The position numbers were made by a program, and so were the translations under genes. The notes under the pieces are model-generated. The model was not told where the DNA came from. It did no database searches and saw nothing but the letters and a program-made list of their open reading frames with translations. A stretch of 64,000 nucleotides of DNA. Source: Druceiella hillmani. Its lineage: Eukaryota; Arthropoda; Insecta; Lepidoptera; Hepialidae. Below are positions 36,481 to 47,025 of this stretch, one piece after another. Within the stretch, counting starts at the first letter, position 1, and every line of letters starts with the position of its first letter. Where the stretch lies: contig JAYKKI010000015.1 of NCBI GenBank assembly GCA_039881145.1, forward strand, positions 24,536,501 to 24,600,500. Reading direction: 5' to 3'.

Positions 36481-36491
36481 AAAAAAATAAG
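36480..36491. repeat. Target-site duplication, right copy
   Basis: taaaaaaataag, identical to 31886-31897, directly outside the 5' end of the LINE. Confidence 0.85.
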
Positions 36492-36879
36492 TAAGGACAA
36501 ATTTGGAGTAATGCGAGTTAATTCTTGAATTCAACATTTTGAAACTGAGTGCGCTTATGTTTCATTTTATTTTATTTGGAAGATTTAAACATTTCATTCG
36601 GAATGTTCAACATAATATTTATAACGTTAATTGAATGATAAATTTCACCATAGTTCTCATCGCAGTGAAATATTTCAGCTTTTCTAATTCCCGTTTTCTA
36701 GAAGCGTAATATTATGTTTTCAAAATGATAACTTCTCTGGTAAAATTATTTTGTAAAAAATAACTCGTTTCTATTTCCCATCCACTAAAATTCAATTTAT
36801 TTTCAAAACGTTTGCTGTTTATGTAATGTTGAAATATGTAATATTAATTTAATAAATCGCCAATTGCCATTTATTATTA
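36492..36879. other. Non-coding flank
   Basis: A/T-rich, no gene or repeat recognised. Confidence 0.5.
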
Positions 36880-37060
36880 TTATCAACGCCCTGGCTCTAT
36901 CCACTACTGAACAGAGGCCACAGACCTCTCTAGTGCGCTTATCGTTGGAGGTCGGGCCTTTAATCGCCACTCAAAATAGGCGGCTTGGCAATAAATAGTA
37001 AGAGCACCTGGGTTTGCGGTCTTGCGGGTGGAAGGAAGAAATATCACAAAAGTTATCCAT
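36880..37060. repeat. SINE- or RTE-like GC-rich repeat fragment
   Basis: A GC-rich island in A/T-rich DNA that starts with (att)n and contains 'ggctctatccactactgaac' and 'ggccacagacctctc', ending in 'gcgggtggaaggaag'. The order of blocks resembles a widespread insect repeat (ATCATCAAC...CCACTGCTG.AC...AGGCC..CTCTC...GG..TTCCTCACG.TG..TTCCTTC) that I know as a dispersed SINE- or RTE-associated sequence. The match is from memory and approximate. No tRNA-like A and B boxes were confirmed. Confidence 0.4.
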
Positions 37061-38552
37061 GAATCATTCCGTCTTTCCATTTTGAATATGCATGCATATA
37101 AATATTTAGAGATTTCGATATACTTCTAAAATATTTACACTATTTTTTTTAGATATTTTCCAATTATTCAATATGTTTTCTAAAATTTACCATATTTTAA
37201 TCATCTAGAGAAAATCTTATCAACTCCACAAAAGTTAGAAATAATGAAAACGAAATATAGAGATTGCTTTTATTTCACCTTACAATTTTCTTCTTTCCTT
37301 TTGTAAATACGCGGTAACTTATGTCTTGCCTTCCGCAAAAAATATCATTCAATTTTTATATGTGCACAGAAACTTTTAAAATTTATTTCCAATAGTGACC
37401 ACCAATATTGACCAGTTCCTATCAAATACCACGTAAATGTTTACTTTACCGGAAGCATCAAAACTAGCTGATGCCAAATGTGTATTTCAATATAACATTG
37501 GCTTTATAAAGCCTTTTAACATGTTGACGAAGGGTTGAAGATACTTGAACCTGTCGCCCATTTGAGTAAAATAACCTCTTAAGCGAAAATGTGCGTATAC
37601 ATACGCCCCTTGCTGAACAAGTTAGTTTAACGGAATCGTGAAAAAGTTGTGTGTACATAAAAAATATGTGACCGAATTCAGTGACGTTTACTTACATATA
37701 ATAATTTAAGTCAGTATGTGATGCTTTGATGACACGTTTTATTTACGCTTCAAGTGACGAACATTTTTAAAAGTTATCTCGTCGATGTTGCAGGGAGATG
37801 ACTTTTTGATACATTATAATTCACTTAAATTTCTATGATGGAACAACTAAGGAATAAACTTCCCACGATACAAATTTCTTGATCTTCGTTCCTTTTCCAG
37901 TTATTTCAAACGGCACTTCCCTTATAATTTTAAGCGCTTTCAAAATGCAGATTTATTGCTGTCAGTTAAAATATGATTATTGAATATCTTATTTTGAAAT
38001 TAATTTAATTATGATATTTGTTCTCAACATTGTTTATAAAAAATATTACGTGATTTCTGGATATTTTTAAATAATTTGGTCTTTTACTCGTCTTAATCTG
38101 ATCATGACTTAAAATTCGTTCACCTATTTGTATACAATAGTTATTACTTTTTATTTTATCGGCGACTGCCAGCTAAAATATTCTATATTGCGATAAATGT
38201 GTTAGTTTGAACGTAAGACTGATAAAAACAATAGACACCGTCAGAAACAAAATAAACTCTCATTATTTTTGTTTGTAAATAAATTAGTAAAAGTTAGAAT
38301 TTTGTAAAATAGCAAAATTGAGATTATAATTTTATGCAGCTTTAATTAATTCTAGTTTATTATATTTTGAACTATTTTACATTAATTTTTCTAACCACCG
38401 CTAAAATTAAAAAAAACTTAAATTTTCCACGTTTATGTTTTTATGACCCGATTTAACGTAATTTCTTATTTTTCTAATAAGTTATTAAAATAATTATTTG
38501 CTTTTTCCTTTTTTACTTTATCTGACCGCCACGAATATTTCCAGCACTTGTA
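37061..38552. other. Non-coding AT-rich stretch
   Basis: No gene recognised. The minus frame 37464-37658 (64 codons) has no known motif. Confidence 0.45.
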
Positions 38553-38600
38553 TATGTATTTATGATATGTGTATAACTGTACACATATCATAAATACGTA
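38553..38600. repeat. Inverted repeat, 21-bp arms, 6-nt loop
   Basis: Arms 38553-38573 and 38580-38600 pair with one mismatch (core atttatgatatgtgta). Could form a stable hairpin or cruciform. No element boundary seen. Confidence 0.8.
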
Positions 38601-39190
38601 AAGTTTCTTGTTTTCAGTAAACACGGCCCAGTAATTTTTAAAAATTCTTTCACTGACGGATAATTGGTACTATGCAATATATTACAATTTAACTTATATA
38701 TAATTGCTGCAAATGTGTGTGAAGCTTTGCATAAATTATTAAAATTGGAGAAAAACATTTTATTTCCAAAAAAATATTTCTGGGCTTTTTGGGATGGCAA
38801 ATAAAACTTTTCACAGTTGTTTTCTTAGTCAATTAAAATGAAAATATAATGCGTAAAATGGTTAATACAAATTTAAGATTGTTTTAAAAGTAAAGGTGAA
38901 GTATCATAAGAACAGTTTTTTTATGTAAATAATCCTGCCGTTGCATTATTTAAAACATGACTCCCTGGTTTTCCTGCTCCTTTTCTGTGCCCACTTGCAC
39001 ACTCAATCTACTTATAATATATGAAACGCGCCATCGGTCGCTAGTGTCCTCGGCCGCCTTTGCAATTGCTGGATATATTAGTAAAGAAAGGAGCTTTGCC
39101 GTGGCACGTATTACTTACACTCCAATGATTCCAACTAATGTGCCTTTCGCTTATTATCATTCAAGCATTTCCTGGTGAAAGTATAATTTG

Positions 39191-39192
<2 letters not shown>
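38601..39192. other. Non-coding stretch with a GC-richer patch
   Basis: The plus frame 38957-39178 (73 codons) falls in a patch with near-balanced composition, and its protein has hydrophobic and Ser-rich segments. I recognise no motif. It may be part of an unrecognised repeat. Confidence 0.3.

Positions 39193-39224
<32 letters not shown>
39193..39224. repeat. (AT)n microsatellite
   Basis: About 30 bp of AT repeat. Confidence 0.93.
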
Positions 39225-39227
<3 letters not shown>

Positions 39228-39606
39228 AAAAAATAAATCCCAGAGATAATCTTCGAGGACACTTCATTTCACGGTGCTTTTCTTACGGGTAAACTGCATG
39301 TCGGGTTGTTCAGATCTTAATGCCATTAAAATTAATATATTTTTCTCTCACAAACGAGAAAAAAGAACATTAATATTATGAAAATTTCTTATCGATTGAG
39401 AATAATATAAAAAAAAACATAACCAAGAAATATACAAAAAATATAAGAAAACTTGTTGAAGTCTAGTATTTATTTTGCAAGCGAAATATATTCTGAATTT
39501 TTTAGAAACTTTGATTTATATTAAAAGCTATAGTTTTCTAATAAACCTTAGGTAAACATACAGTAAGATTGTTTTATAATAATATTTATTTTGACACCTT
39601 TGGAAA

Positions 39607-39918
39607 TTGCGAGGAATATATTTTTTGGGAATCTTTATCAATATTTCTAATACCATATTACATATAAGTTCGGGACATGAAGCGCTTTCATTCACATCTC
39701 CCCTTTCTGAAGAGATAAAACGCGGAATCTCGAAAAACTTACCTCAAAGTTTTGAACAGCCATTCAAAATATGTTCTGCTTTGTACAAAGACAGAGTCAT
39801 AGAGAGGGTCTCATCCACATACTTCAAACAATTATTAAGTGATGTCTATGTCCAATTTTCAGCATCAGATGACTGGCAGATAGTTAGGGGCCTTTATCAA
39901 GGAACATTCGATCGGTGA
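39607..39918 (+). CDS. Unassigned open frame, 103 codons, possibly a decayed gene fragment
   Basis: The last ~80 residues have balanced, coding-like composition (for example KICSALYKDRVIERVSSTYF and DDWQIVRGLYQGTF), while the first ~20 are A/T-driven and hydrophobic. The region 39680-40110 is GC-richer than its flanks and has further short open pieces in other frames, which suggests an exon or a remnant of a longer coding sequence. I do not recognise the family, and no splice sites were convincingly identified. Confidence 0.25.
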   Translation: MRGIYFLGIFINISNTILHISSGHEALSFTSPLSEEIKRGISKNLPQSFEQPFKICSALYKDRVIERVSSTYFKQLLSDVYVQFSASDDWQIVRGLYQGTFDR

Positions 39919-41851
39919 GCATATCTCGCAAAAGAACTTGAACTGTATTACGTATAAGTTGAGGAAAACAAATGGAACTATAGAGAAGAGTGCATTGGAG
40001 TAGAACACTCTGCGTTGAAGGAAACAAGGTAGATCCCGAGAAAGTTAAATCTTGCTCTGTATGAGGACAGCTCCGAAAGGTGACTCGGGTCCGTACGTGA
40101 AAGATTTTGTAAGCTCTCTTAATTGTTACGCCACAGGATATTAAAACCCCTTTTCAACATATGTAGCAATATGTGTTTTTGAGTGTTACTCTAAAATCTA
40201 TGTGAATTATTAAGTGTTATCACTGTGTCAAATTTCAAGTTCAGTTTGTCAATTTTATTTTTTAGGAAAGCGGTCGTGCCTAACATAAAAGTAGATGGAC
40301 ACGTGAATGATGTGTTGCTGTCCTTTTATAAAGTATAATCATTATAAATCAGGAATCTAAACCTGACTAAATGATCTAATTGCTGTATGTAGATGTTCAG
40401 TATTATTTAATATCTATTTTTTATGAAAAGTGTAAAATTTTAAAAATAATGTTAACCATTTTATTTTTGTAACTTTATTTTAGTGTTTAGTTTTTTCTAA
40501 ACAAATACTCGCATTTAATCATATGTCGTTTACTCCACACCGAGGATTCGTTTGATAAAAATTAATAAAATACTAATAAGCGACTCTTGCTCGACATCAT
40601 GTTTCAACTTGTGCTAGAAAGAATTCTTCACCTATATCAACAATATTTTAAAATATCATTAAAATTGTTAATTTTATTTATTTCTTTGGATAAATATAAT
40701 TAAAATTTAGGTAAGAAAAAAATACGATGAGACATATTTTAAAGCAGTAATTTTGTAACACTTTTATAAATTGTCTGAATTTTGATGAATACCCCTGCCA
40801 GGTCATAATATAATAAATGGTATGATAATAGGATTGCGTATACAGTACTGAAATAAAATAATAATGATCGGGAATTTTGTAATATAATAAATAATAATAC
40901 AATATTTTTATATATGGTATGAAATATCAGCGATGTCAACTTGGGAGAGAAACTATTGTGTTTAATAGAGCTCGAAGTACGAGGATACCTCTTAGAAATA
41001 TGGAGAAGTTTAAAAATTTAAGGTCACAATTTTTTTAAACTATTTATAAATTAAATATTACTTTTCACCGTATAAATGTAATGTCTAGTATATCTTTCTC
41101 AGGCGTAACTTATCGTCACTTTCTCAAAATCTATGCTGTTTAAAATTACCGCTACTTGGCAAAGTACTAAAACCCTGTTTTTTTATCATTTCAGTTTTAG
41201 CAGATTTGGATATTAGGGAGGAAAATATTTCCAATGAACCAGGTTTTTCTGGACTTTTTCAATCAATATCCTGGACAAACAAAGATAAAACTGGTCATAC
41301 CAATCTTTTCCCTCTAAAATTCAAATTCAAAAATCAAATTGCCAACTTACATTGTAATTATCTATTGACTTATACTTTAATATAAACGCTATAGTTAGGA
41401 TCAACATTTTACCTAAAAATACCCAAAAAATCAAAACAAATAATGTTTAATACAGGACAAAATTGTTTGGCATTGGTTTTAGTCAGTCAAGCGCGTGAAA
41501 AATTTTATTTAAATCGATATCTATCTGTATATTAATTTTATACTTAATTTCTAAACTGTGATTAAGTTTCACATTAACTTATCTTTACGTTCATTACAGG
41601 CATTTAAAATTTCATAGTAACAGCATAGACATAAAAGCTTCTCGGAATGCTTATTGTAATTAATTTTCTCAATTTTTAATTAGGCTTTTGAATTAATTTT
41701 AATTATAATCTCTTTAAAAGGAATGTGTTGAATTAAATCATTGCTAATAAGTTAAAATACTGTGGGCTCTTTGTCAGAGAGTATTATAATCTGCTATAAC
41801 ATAAAATAAGTCTTATTTGTAAAAAATGCATCGCATATTCATATCTTATAC
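39919..41851. other. Non-coding stretch
   Basis: Beyond the coding-like patch ending near 40110, no gene is recognised. The minus frames 40678-40902 and 40739-40939 are Tyr/Ile-rich chance frames. Confidence 0.4.
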
Positions 41852-41908
41852 TATTAAATGAACAATTCTTGTATATATATATATATATATATATACAAGA
41901 ATTGTTCA

Positions 41909-41915
<7 letters not shown>
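41852..41915. repeat. 64-bp perfect palindrome with (AT)12 core
   Basis: The arms tattaaatgaacaattcttg (41852-41871) and its exact reverse complement (41896-41915) flank 24 bp of alternating TA, so the whole 64 bp is a perfect palindrome without a loop. Confidence 0.95.
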
Positions 41916-41940
<25 letters not shown>

Positions 41941-41945
41941 CTATA

Positions 41946-42010
<65 letters not shown>
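41914..42010. repeat. (AT)n microsatellite
   Basis: About 97 bp of AT repeat with a ctatat interruption repeated once near 41941-41950. It abuts the palindrome. The Tyr-Ile frames here on both strands are by-products. Confidence 0.95.
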
Positions 42011-42013
<3 letters not shown>

Positions 42014-42181
42014 AATGGTTTCTCGGAAACGGCTCTAACAATTTCGCTGAAATTTGGTATATTTATTACGTTTGTGATTATATTAAATAATTTCGAAGAT
42101 GAGCTTTGTTGGTTAATTAGTTTGGAAAAAATTACTATGAACACTGTTATTAAGACTTAATAACTTTTGAATGGAAAAACA

Positions 42182-43195
42182 TAGGAGAGAACGGCTTGGG
42201 GCAAGGGGAGAGAGAGGGGAAGGGAAAGGGGGAGGGGAAGAGGAGAGGTGCGTGAAGGGAGAGGGAGCGATTAGGGGGGTTATGGGGAGGAGGGGGGGAT
42301 TGTAAGAGGACGGGGGAGGGGTGTTGGAAGGGGAGAAGTGGAAGTGAAGGTGAAGGTAGAGAAGGGGAGGAGGAACGCGTGGTGGAGGGGGAGGGAAAGG
42401 AGAAGTGTGGGGGAGGGCAAGGGGAGGGGTCGGGGAAGGTGGAGAGGAAGGGGAAGGGGAGTAGAGGGAGAAGGGAAGGGGAAGGGGAGTTGAGGAGGAG
42501 GGTGAGGTGAGGGGAAGGGGTGGTGGAAGGGGCGGGGAAGGGGGGTGTGAAGAGGAAGTGGAAGGTAAGGGAAAGGAAAGGTAAGGGAAGGGGGAGTGGA
42601 AGGGAAGGAGAAGGGGTAGCAAAAGGGAAGGGGAAGGGAAGGGCGAGCGTAAGGGAACGGGAAGGGGGACCGGAAGGGATAGGGAAGAGGAAGCGGAAGG
42701 GAAGGGAATAGGGAGCTGAAGGGAAGGGGAAGGGGAGTGGAAGGAAAGGGGAAGAGGGAGCGGAAGGGAAGGGGACAGGGGAAAGGGAAGGGAAGGGAAA
42801 GGGGGAGCGGAAGGGAAGTAGACTGGGAAGCGAAAGGGAAGGGTAAATGGAAGGGGGGGTGAGATGGAGGGTAGAGGAAGGTGAAGGGAAAGGGACGGGG
42901 AAGGGGAAGGGAAGAAAGAACGGTGAAGGGTGTGGTGAGGGTGTGAAGGGGGAGACGAAGAGGAGGGGGGCTGATGTGAGAACGGGGAAGGGGTATGTGA
43001 AAAGGGATAGGGAGGGGAAGGTGAAGATGAGAAGTAGGGAAGGGGAATAGGAAGGTGTAGTGAAGGGTGAAGGGGAAGTGGAAGGCGAACGCGAAGGTGA
43101 ACGCGAGAGCGGGCGCGAAGGCGAACGGGAAGGCGAGACCGAAAAAGAAAGCAAATGCAAAGGGAGAAGGAAAGGGACGGGGAAAGAGAAGAAAA
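42182..43195. repeat. 1-kb purine-rich (GGGAAG-like) low-complexity block
   Basis: The plus strand is overwhelmingly G and A for about 1 kb, built from variants of GGGAAG, GGGGAAG and GGAGAGG. Only scattered T and C interrupt. Towards the right end (43060-43140) it grades into GAAGGCGAACGCGAAGG-type variants with regular C. All six frames are depleted of stops by this composition. The long Pro/Ser-rich minus frames (42113-43225, 42150-43160, 42280-43218) and the Gly/Lys-rich plus frames are therefore composition artefacts, not genes. A polypurine-polypyrimidine tract of this length can form triplex (H-DNA) structures; that is inferred. Confidence 0.92.
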
Positions 43196-46100
43196 TCTAA
43201 TACTAAATCTAATGCCATGAACCAAGCAATTTCACGTTCCTATGGGAAACTCGAAATAAACCGAGCATCGCTCGGTCACCTGGTACTAAATACAAAATGA
43301 AAATAAAATTCACTAAAAATATAACTGCAATAACTAAAACTAAAAAACTAAAAATATAACTGAAATAACTAAAAACTAACTGTTTATAATGTAACATAAT
43401 ACAGAAGACCGGTAAAAAAGCCATTAAATATTTACAGGGCTCACGCAAATAAAATATTTATATTCTCACGTTGATTGACAAGTGATATATATAAAAACGG
43501 GCTTCGAAAGTCCATTTATCTCTTTATGTTTATTGACAAGTACATGGCACTCATTATGATTACAGAAAATGATACGAATGTCATGTTTAACCCTGTTTGT
43601 TAAAAAAAGAACTTCGCCCACCTATCAATCTTAATTTACCAAAGTACGTTGACATAGTTTAACAAGGAACGTTGAGTTTGATTGATGGGAAATTGAAAAT
43701 GTTTTATTCTAACAACTTTTGCCTGTTTCGATTTAATCCAAACTTCGGAAATTTTTCGATATTTCGGCGTAGATTATTATGAATTTTGACCCGCCATTGA
43801 TATTAATACGAGTACAATCATCGATGGGTCAATAATAAATATAATGATTTGAGGATTACTAGCCGTCGGCTAATCTTAAATTACTTCTACTTTCTTAGTT
43901 GTAAAGTTTCCATTATATTTAGTGATGAAACGTATGTGCATTCGCATATTAAAGATTTACATGCATGAGTATTAGTTCAAAATGAGTATTGATCTTAGTA
44001 ACTAAATGTTAAGCTTTTTACAGAGGTATCCACTATAGCATAATTTATAAGTTATAATGAAAAAATATAATTATCACTGTTAATTTAAATTCAAACTCAG
44101 ATGGTTTCTAAAGACTTTTGAGTAATAAATATAATAAGCAATAAATTTTCAATGTAAATATAAACAAGCTTACCGATTTTAATATTGTTCATTTTAATTG
44201 TATAAAATGACGTCATCCTAACAGGGTAAAAAATAACTGAAATTGCTAAAAAGTAACGAAATGTTAAATGGCTAAAAGAGTTCAAATTATTCTTGACTTA
44301 ATAAAAGACAAGAAATAAAGATGTGAAATACCACTTTACAACATTAAACAAGGTTATTATGTTATTTCGAATTTTCTTAATTATTTTCTGAACTGATTTT
44401 TAAAACAATAATTTATTTCTGGAGAGGTGTGTTGTTTATTTTTTAAATCAAAAATCTCACCAAAAGTAATGAAAATTTATAATATATTAATATGATGTCC
44501 AAAAGTATGTTTTTGGAAAAAAATTATTGCCTTGAAAATCTTCAAAAATAAGGTAAAATGATTTAAAAACAAAATAATATTATTTTTTAACCGTACAAAA
44601 AAAACATTACCTTTAATCATTTCGTATTTCGGCAGTTAAACGATCAATTAATGGTAAGGAAAATAGCAATATTATAATATGTAATTAAAAATAAATAGAT
44701 TGTAATAATACTATTCGTTAAATGAAGCAGCATTTGATGATTTTTATGTATAATGTTAATATCCTACATTTATCATCGTAGAAATACATTTTAAACTGTG
44801 TGGTAATATATAGTAGTTACTTTTATATTAATGAGGAACTTTCACTCAATGATATAAAAATAGCTACTTTTATCACTTTTTTCCAATTCACATATTAAAG
44901 GGAATTTTTACAACTATTTGGCTATTTTTTCAACAAATCCTAAAAATTTATTGAATTACAAGATTTTAACTTAACGTTTAGACAAATATAGCAATACTAA
45001 ATTATGTCATTTTAGTAATACTTTTTGCATTCTACGAGTGCCGATGAGACGAAGGGATATCCTCACTCTATACGTCACAATAAAGTTAAATATTGATAAC
45101 TCGCTTTTCTTTCAATAAGTGTTTCTAATTTTTCATACATTGAGTTTAATTACCCTGTAACTTCATTATATATTAATAAAAACAGAAAATTTCTAGTCAC
45201 AGGCCTCCATGTATAAGCTTATTATTTTCCATGAAAACATGACACCGACTACGCGAGCTGCTAGAAAGAAAGGACACCAGGAAGCAAAATATTATTTCAT
45301 CAACTAGGCGATCTGGCGCATTGAAAAGCGACTTTTACTTCCCCATTTGTGCTGTTCAATATGTCAGAGCGATTGGATGCAAGTTTTTGGAAGAATCCAC
45401 AACAACGTTTTCCTCTTAAATTAAAATACTGTGTTAAGGAATCTTCCTTTCCAAATCTTTCGTTAGCGAAAATTGATACTTAATTTCAATATAGTTATAT
45501 TGTAAGGTTTAAGAAATGTTCTTTGCACAAACTGTATGTAGTTTTTGTTAATTTATTATAACTTTAAACGTAAGCTATATTTGTATTAATAATTTCTATA
45601 CTAGATATATCTAAATATTCTATTACTGTGTATTTTGTCTATATATTATTCTAAACACCTACGTAAATGTTGAAAAAAAAATAAGGCCGATCAAGAAATT
45701 CACTTTTCTTTTTTGTAGTTATTTTTGTGTAAGATTTTATACCCACCGGATCAATTTGAGTAAAATTTTCATTGAAAAATAATTTAAAATTAGTGAGCGA
45801 TGAGTTAGTAATTGCGTTGTAGACTGGTCGCGCAAAACCTCGAACTACAGTACTTAAAACTAAGCAATAAAATAACAGTTTAAAAAACTATCTGACAAAA
45901 TGCAAAAATGTACGACCAATATACATCACCTTACTTTCCATAAACAAATTTAGAAAATATTTTTTATTTAAATTAAACTTTATGCGTATGAAGTTACATT
46001 TCAATTTGTTTATTACCCTTTTTTACCAACGCAAGTTGTTTCTATACAATGTAGCGGCAACTAAATGTAGCAACATGATTTCCTTATTGTTTCCGAGTGC

Positions 46101-46429
46101 TCCCGCTTTACATCAACCTAATTAAAAGCAAACAAGTGTTTGTAGAATTATTTAACAAAAAACATTGACCGCTCACTGTTCATAAAATGTCAGAAGGATT
46201 CTACATGTTAAGCATGCTTTATAAATAATATTTATGTCATAACTTTTATTTTGATTACATACGCGTATTTAAATTCCGATTTCAGTATATACCGTATATA
46301 AATTCCGATATCTGATAATAAAAAACGGGTGTTTTTAGAGGTATAAAACTTGAAAATGAAAAAAAAAACAAACAGATAAAAATCTTGATAATGGTCATGA
46401 TATTAAGGTAATTATAAATATACCATTTA
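43196..46429. other. Non-coding AT-rich stretch
   Basis: No gene recognised. Contains short local repeats of aactaaaaactaaaaatataactg near 43320-43380. The minus frame 43209-43448 (79 codons) is hydrophobic and unassigned. A GC-richer patch at 45230-45420 shows nothing recognisable. Confidence 0.4.
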
Positions 46430-46535
46430 TGTTTAAATACAATTTCAGGCATATGGGCCCGCGGCTGGCTCAAATAAACGCAAAAGTCCAATTGTCAACT
46501 ACTTTTTCTAGCAATAATATGTTAATAAACAAAAC
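46430..46535 (-). pseudogene. C-terminal remnant of a mariner-like DDE transposase
   Basis: Read on the minus strand, LEKVVDNWTF (near 46508-46479) is followed, after a stop and a frame change, by ASRG and AHMPEIVFKHKW (to about 46430). This corresponds to the 'LEKVIENW..RL...RASRG.HMPEIIFKH' C-terminus of insect transposases of the mariner/Tc1-related DDE group. Nothing upstream of it on this strand was recognised, so only the last ~35 residues survive. Confidence 0.65.
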
Positions 46536-46599
46536 TGCAAGATTTAGATTAAATAAAATCCATATACCATTACTGAGAGGCCTTTATATCAACATTTAC

Positions 46600-47025
46600 T
46601 ATTTTGGTGTGCTTCACGGACTGGTGAAATAATTGACCCTTATTTCTTGAAAATGATGCAGGCGAGAAGTTTACAGTCAATGGAGAGCATCATACATCTT
46701 TTTTTATTAATTTTTCGGTTCATAATTAAATGACTTTAATGTTGAAGTGCATTGGTTTTTACTAGACAGTGCAAAGTGCAATATGTACACCTATGGATTA
46801 TTCTCTGGGGAGATATGTGAAGTTGTTAGTCTATGCCGATAAACCTCAGATGTTGGATCACTTGGAAGATAACATTTGCTGCATTATGGCCAATATAGTC
46901 GTATATTGGCCACAACGCAACCCAACTACTTGAAAAATTGACTGGGAATTGGACATCCAGATTATGCTTTATTCGAGCTAGCCGCGAGACGCATATATCT
47001 GTAGGAGTATTTAAACATTGATGGC
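46600..47025 (+). pseudogene. C-terminal half of a mariner-like DDE transposase, decayed
   Basis: Pieces in shifting frames follow the order of the same transposase family. They are FWCASRTGEIIDPYFLEN and GEKFTVNGEHH (about 46601-46700), HWFLLDSAK (the counterpart of IWFQQDGA, about 46750), MDYSLGRYVKLLVYADKPQ (about 46790-46850), LDHLEDNI, LEKLTGNWTSRL (about 46930-46965), and IRASRETHISVGVFKH with a stop at about 47019. Catalytic Asp positions cannot be trusted given the decay. It lies head-to-head with the minus-strand remnant at 46430-46535. Confidence 0.7.
46887..46912. repeat. Short inverted repeat, 11-bp arms, 4-nt loop
   Basis: tggccaatata / tatattggcca around gtcg. It lies inside the transposase remnant. 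Confidence 0.8.

Noticed and set aside
42113..43225. Minus-strand open frames of 370, 336 and 312 codons rich in Pro, Ser, Leu and Phe
   Set aside because: They arise because the purine-rich block contains almost no stop codons in any frame. They overlap one another in three frames and have no domain.
42520..43300. Plus-strand Gly/Lys/Arg-rich open frames (63-77 codons)
   Set aside because: Same composition artefact of the GGGAAG-like repeat.
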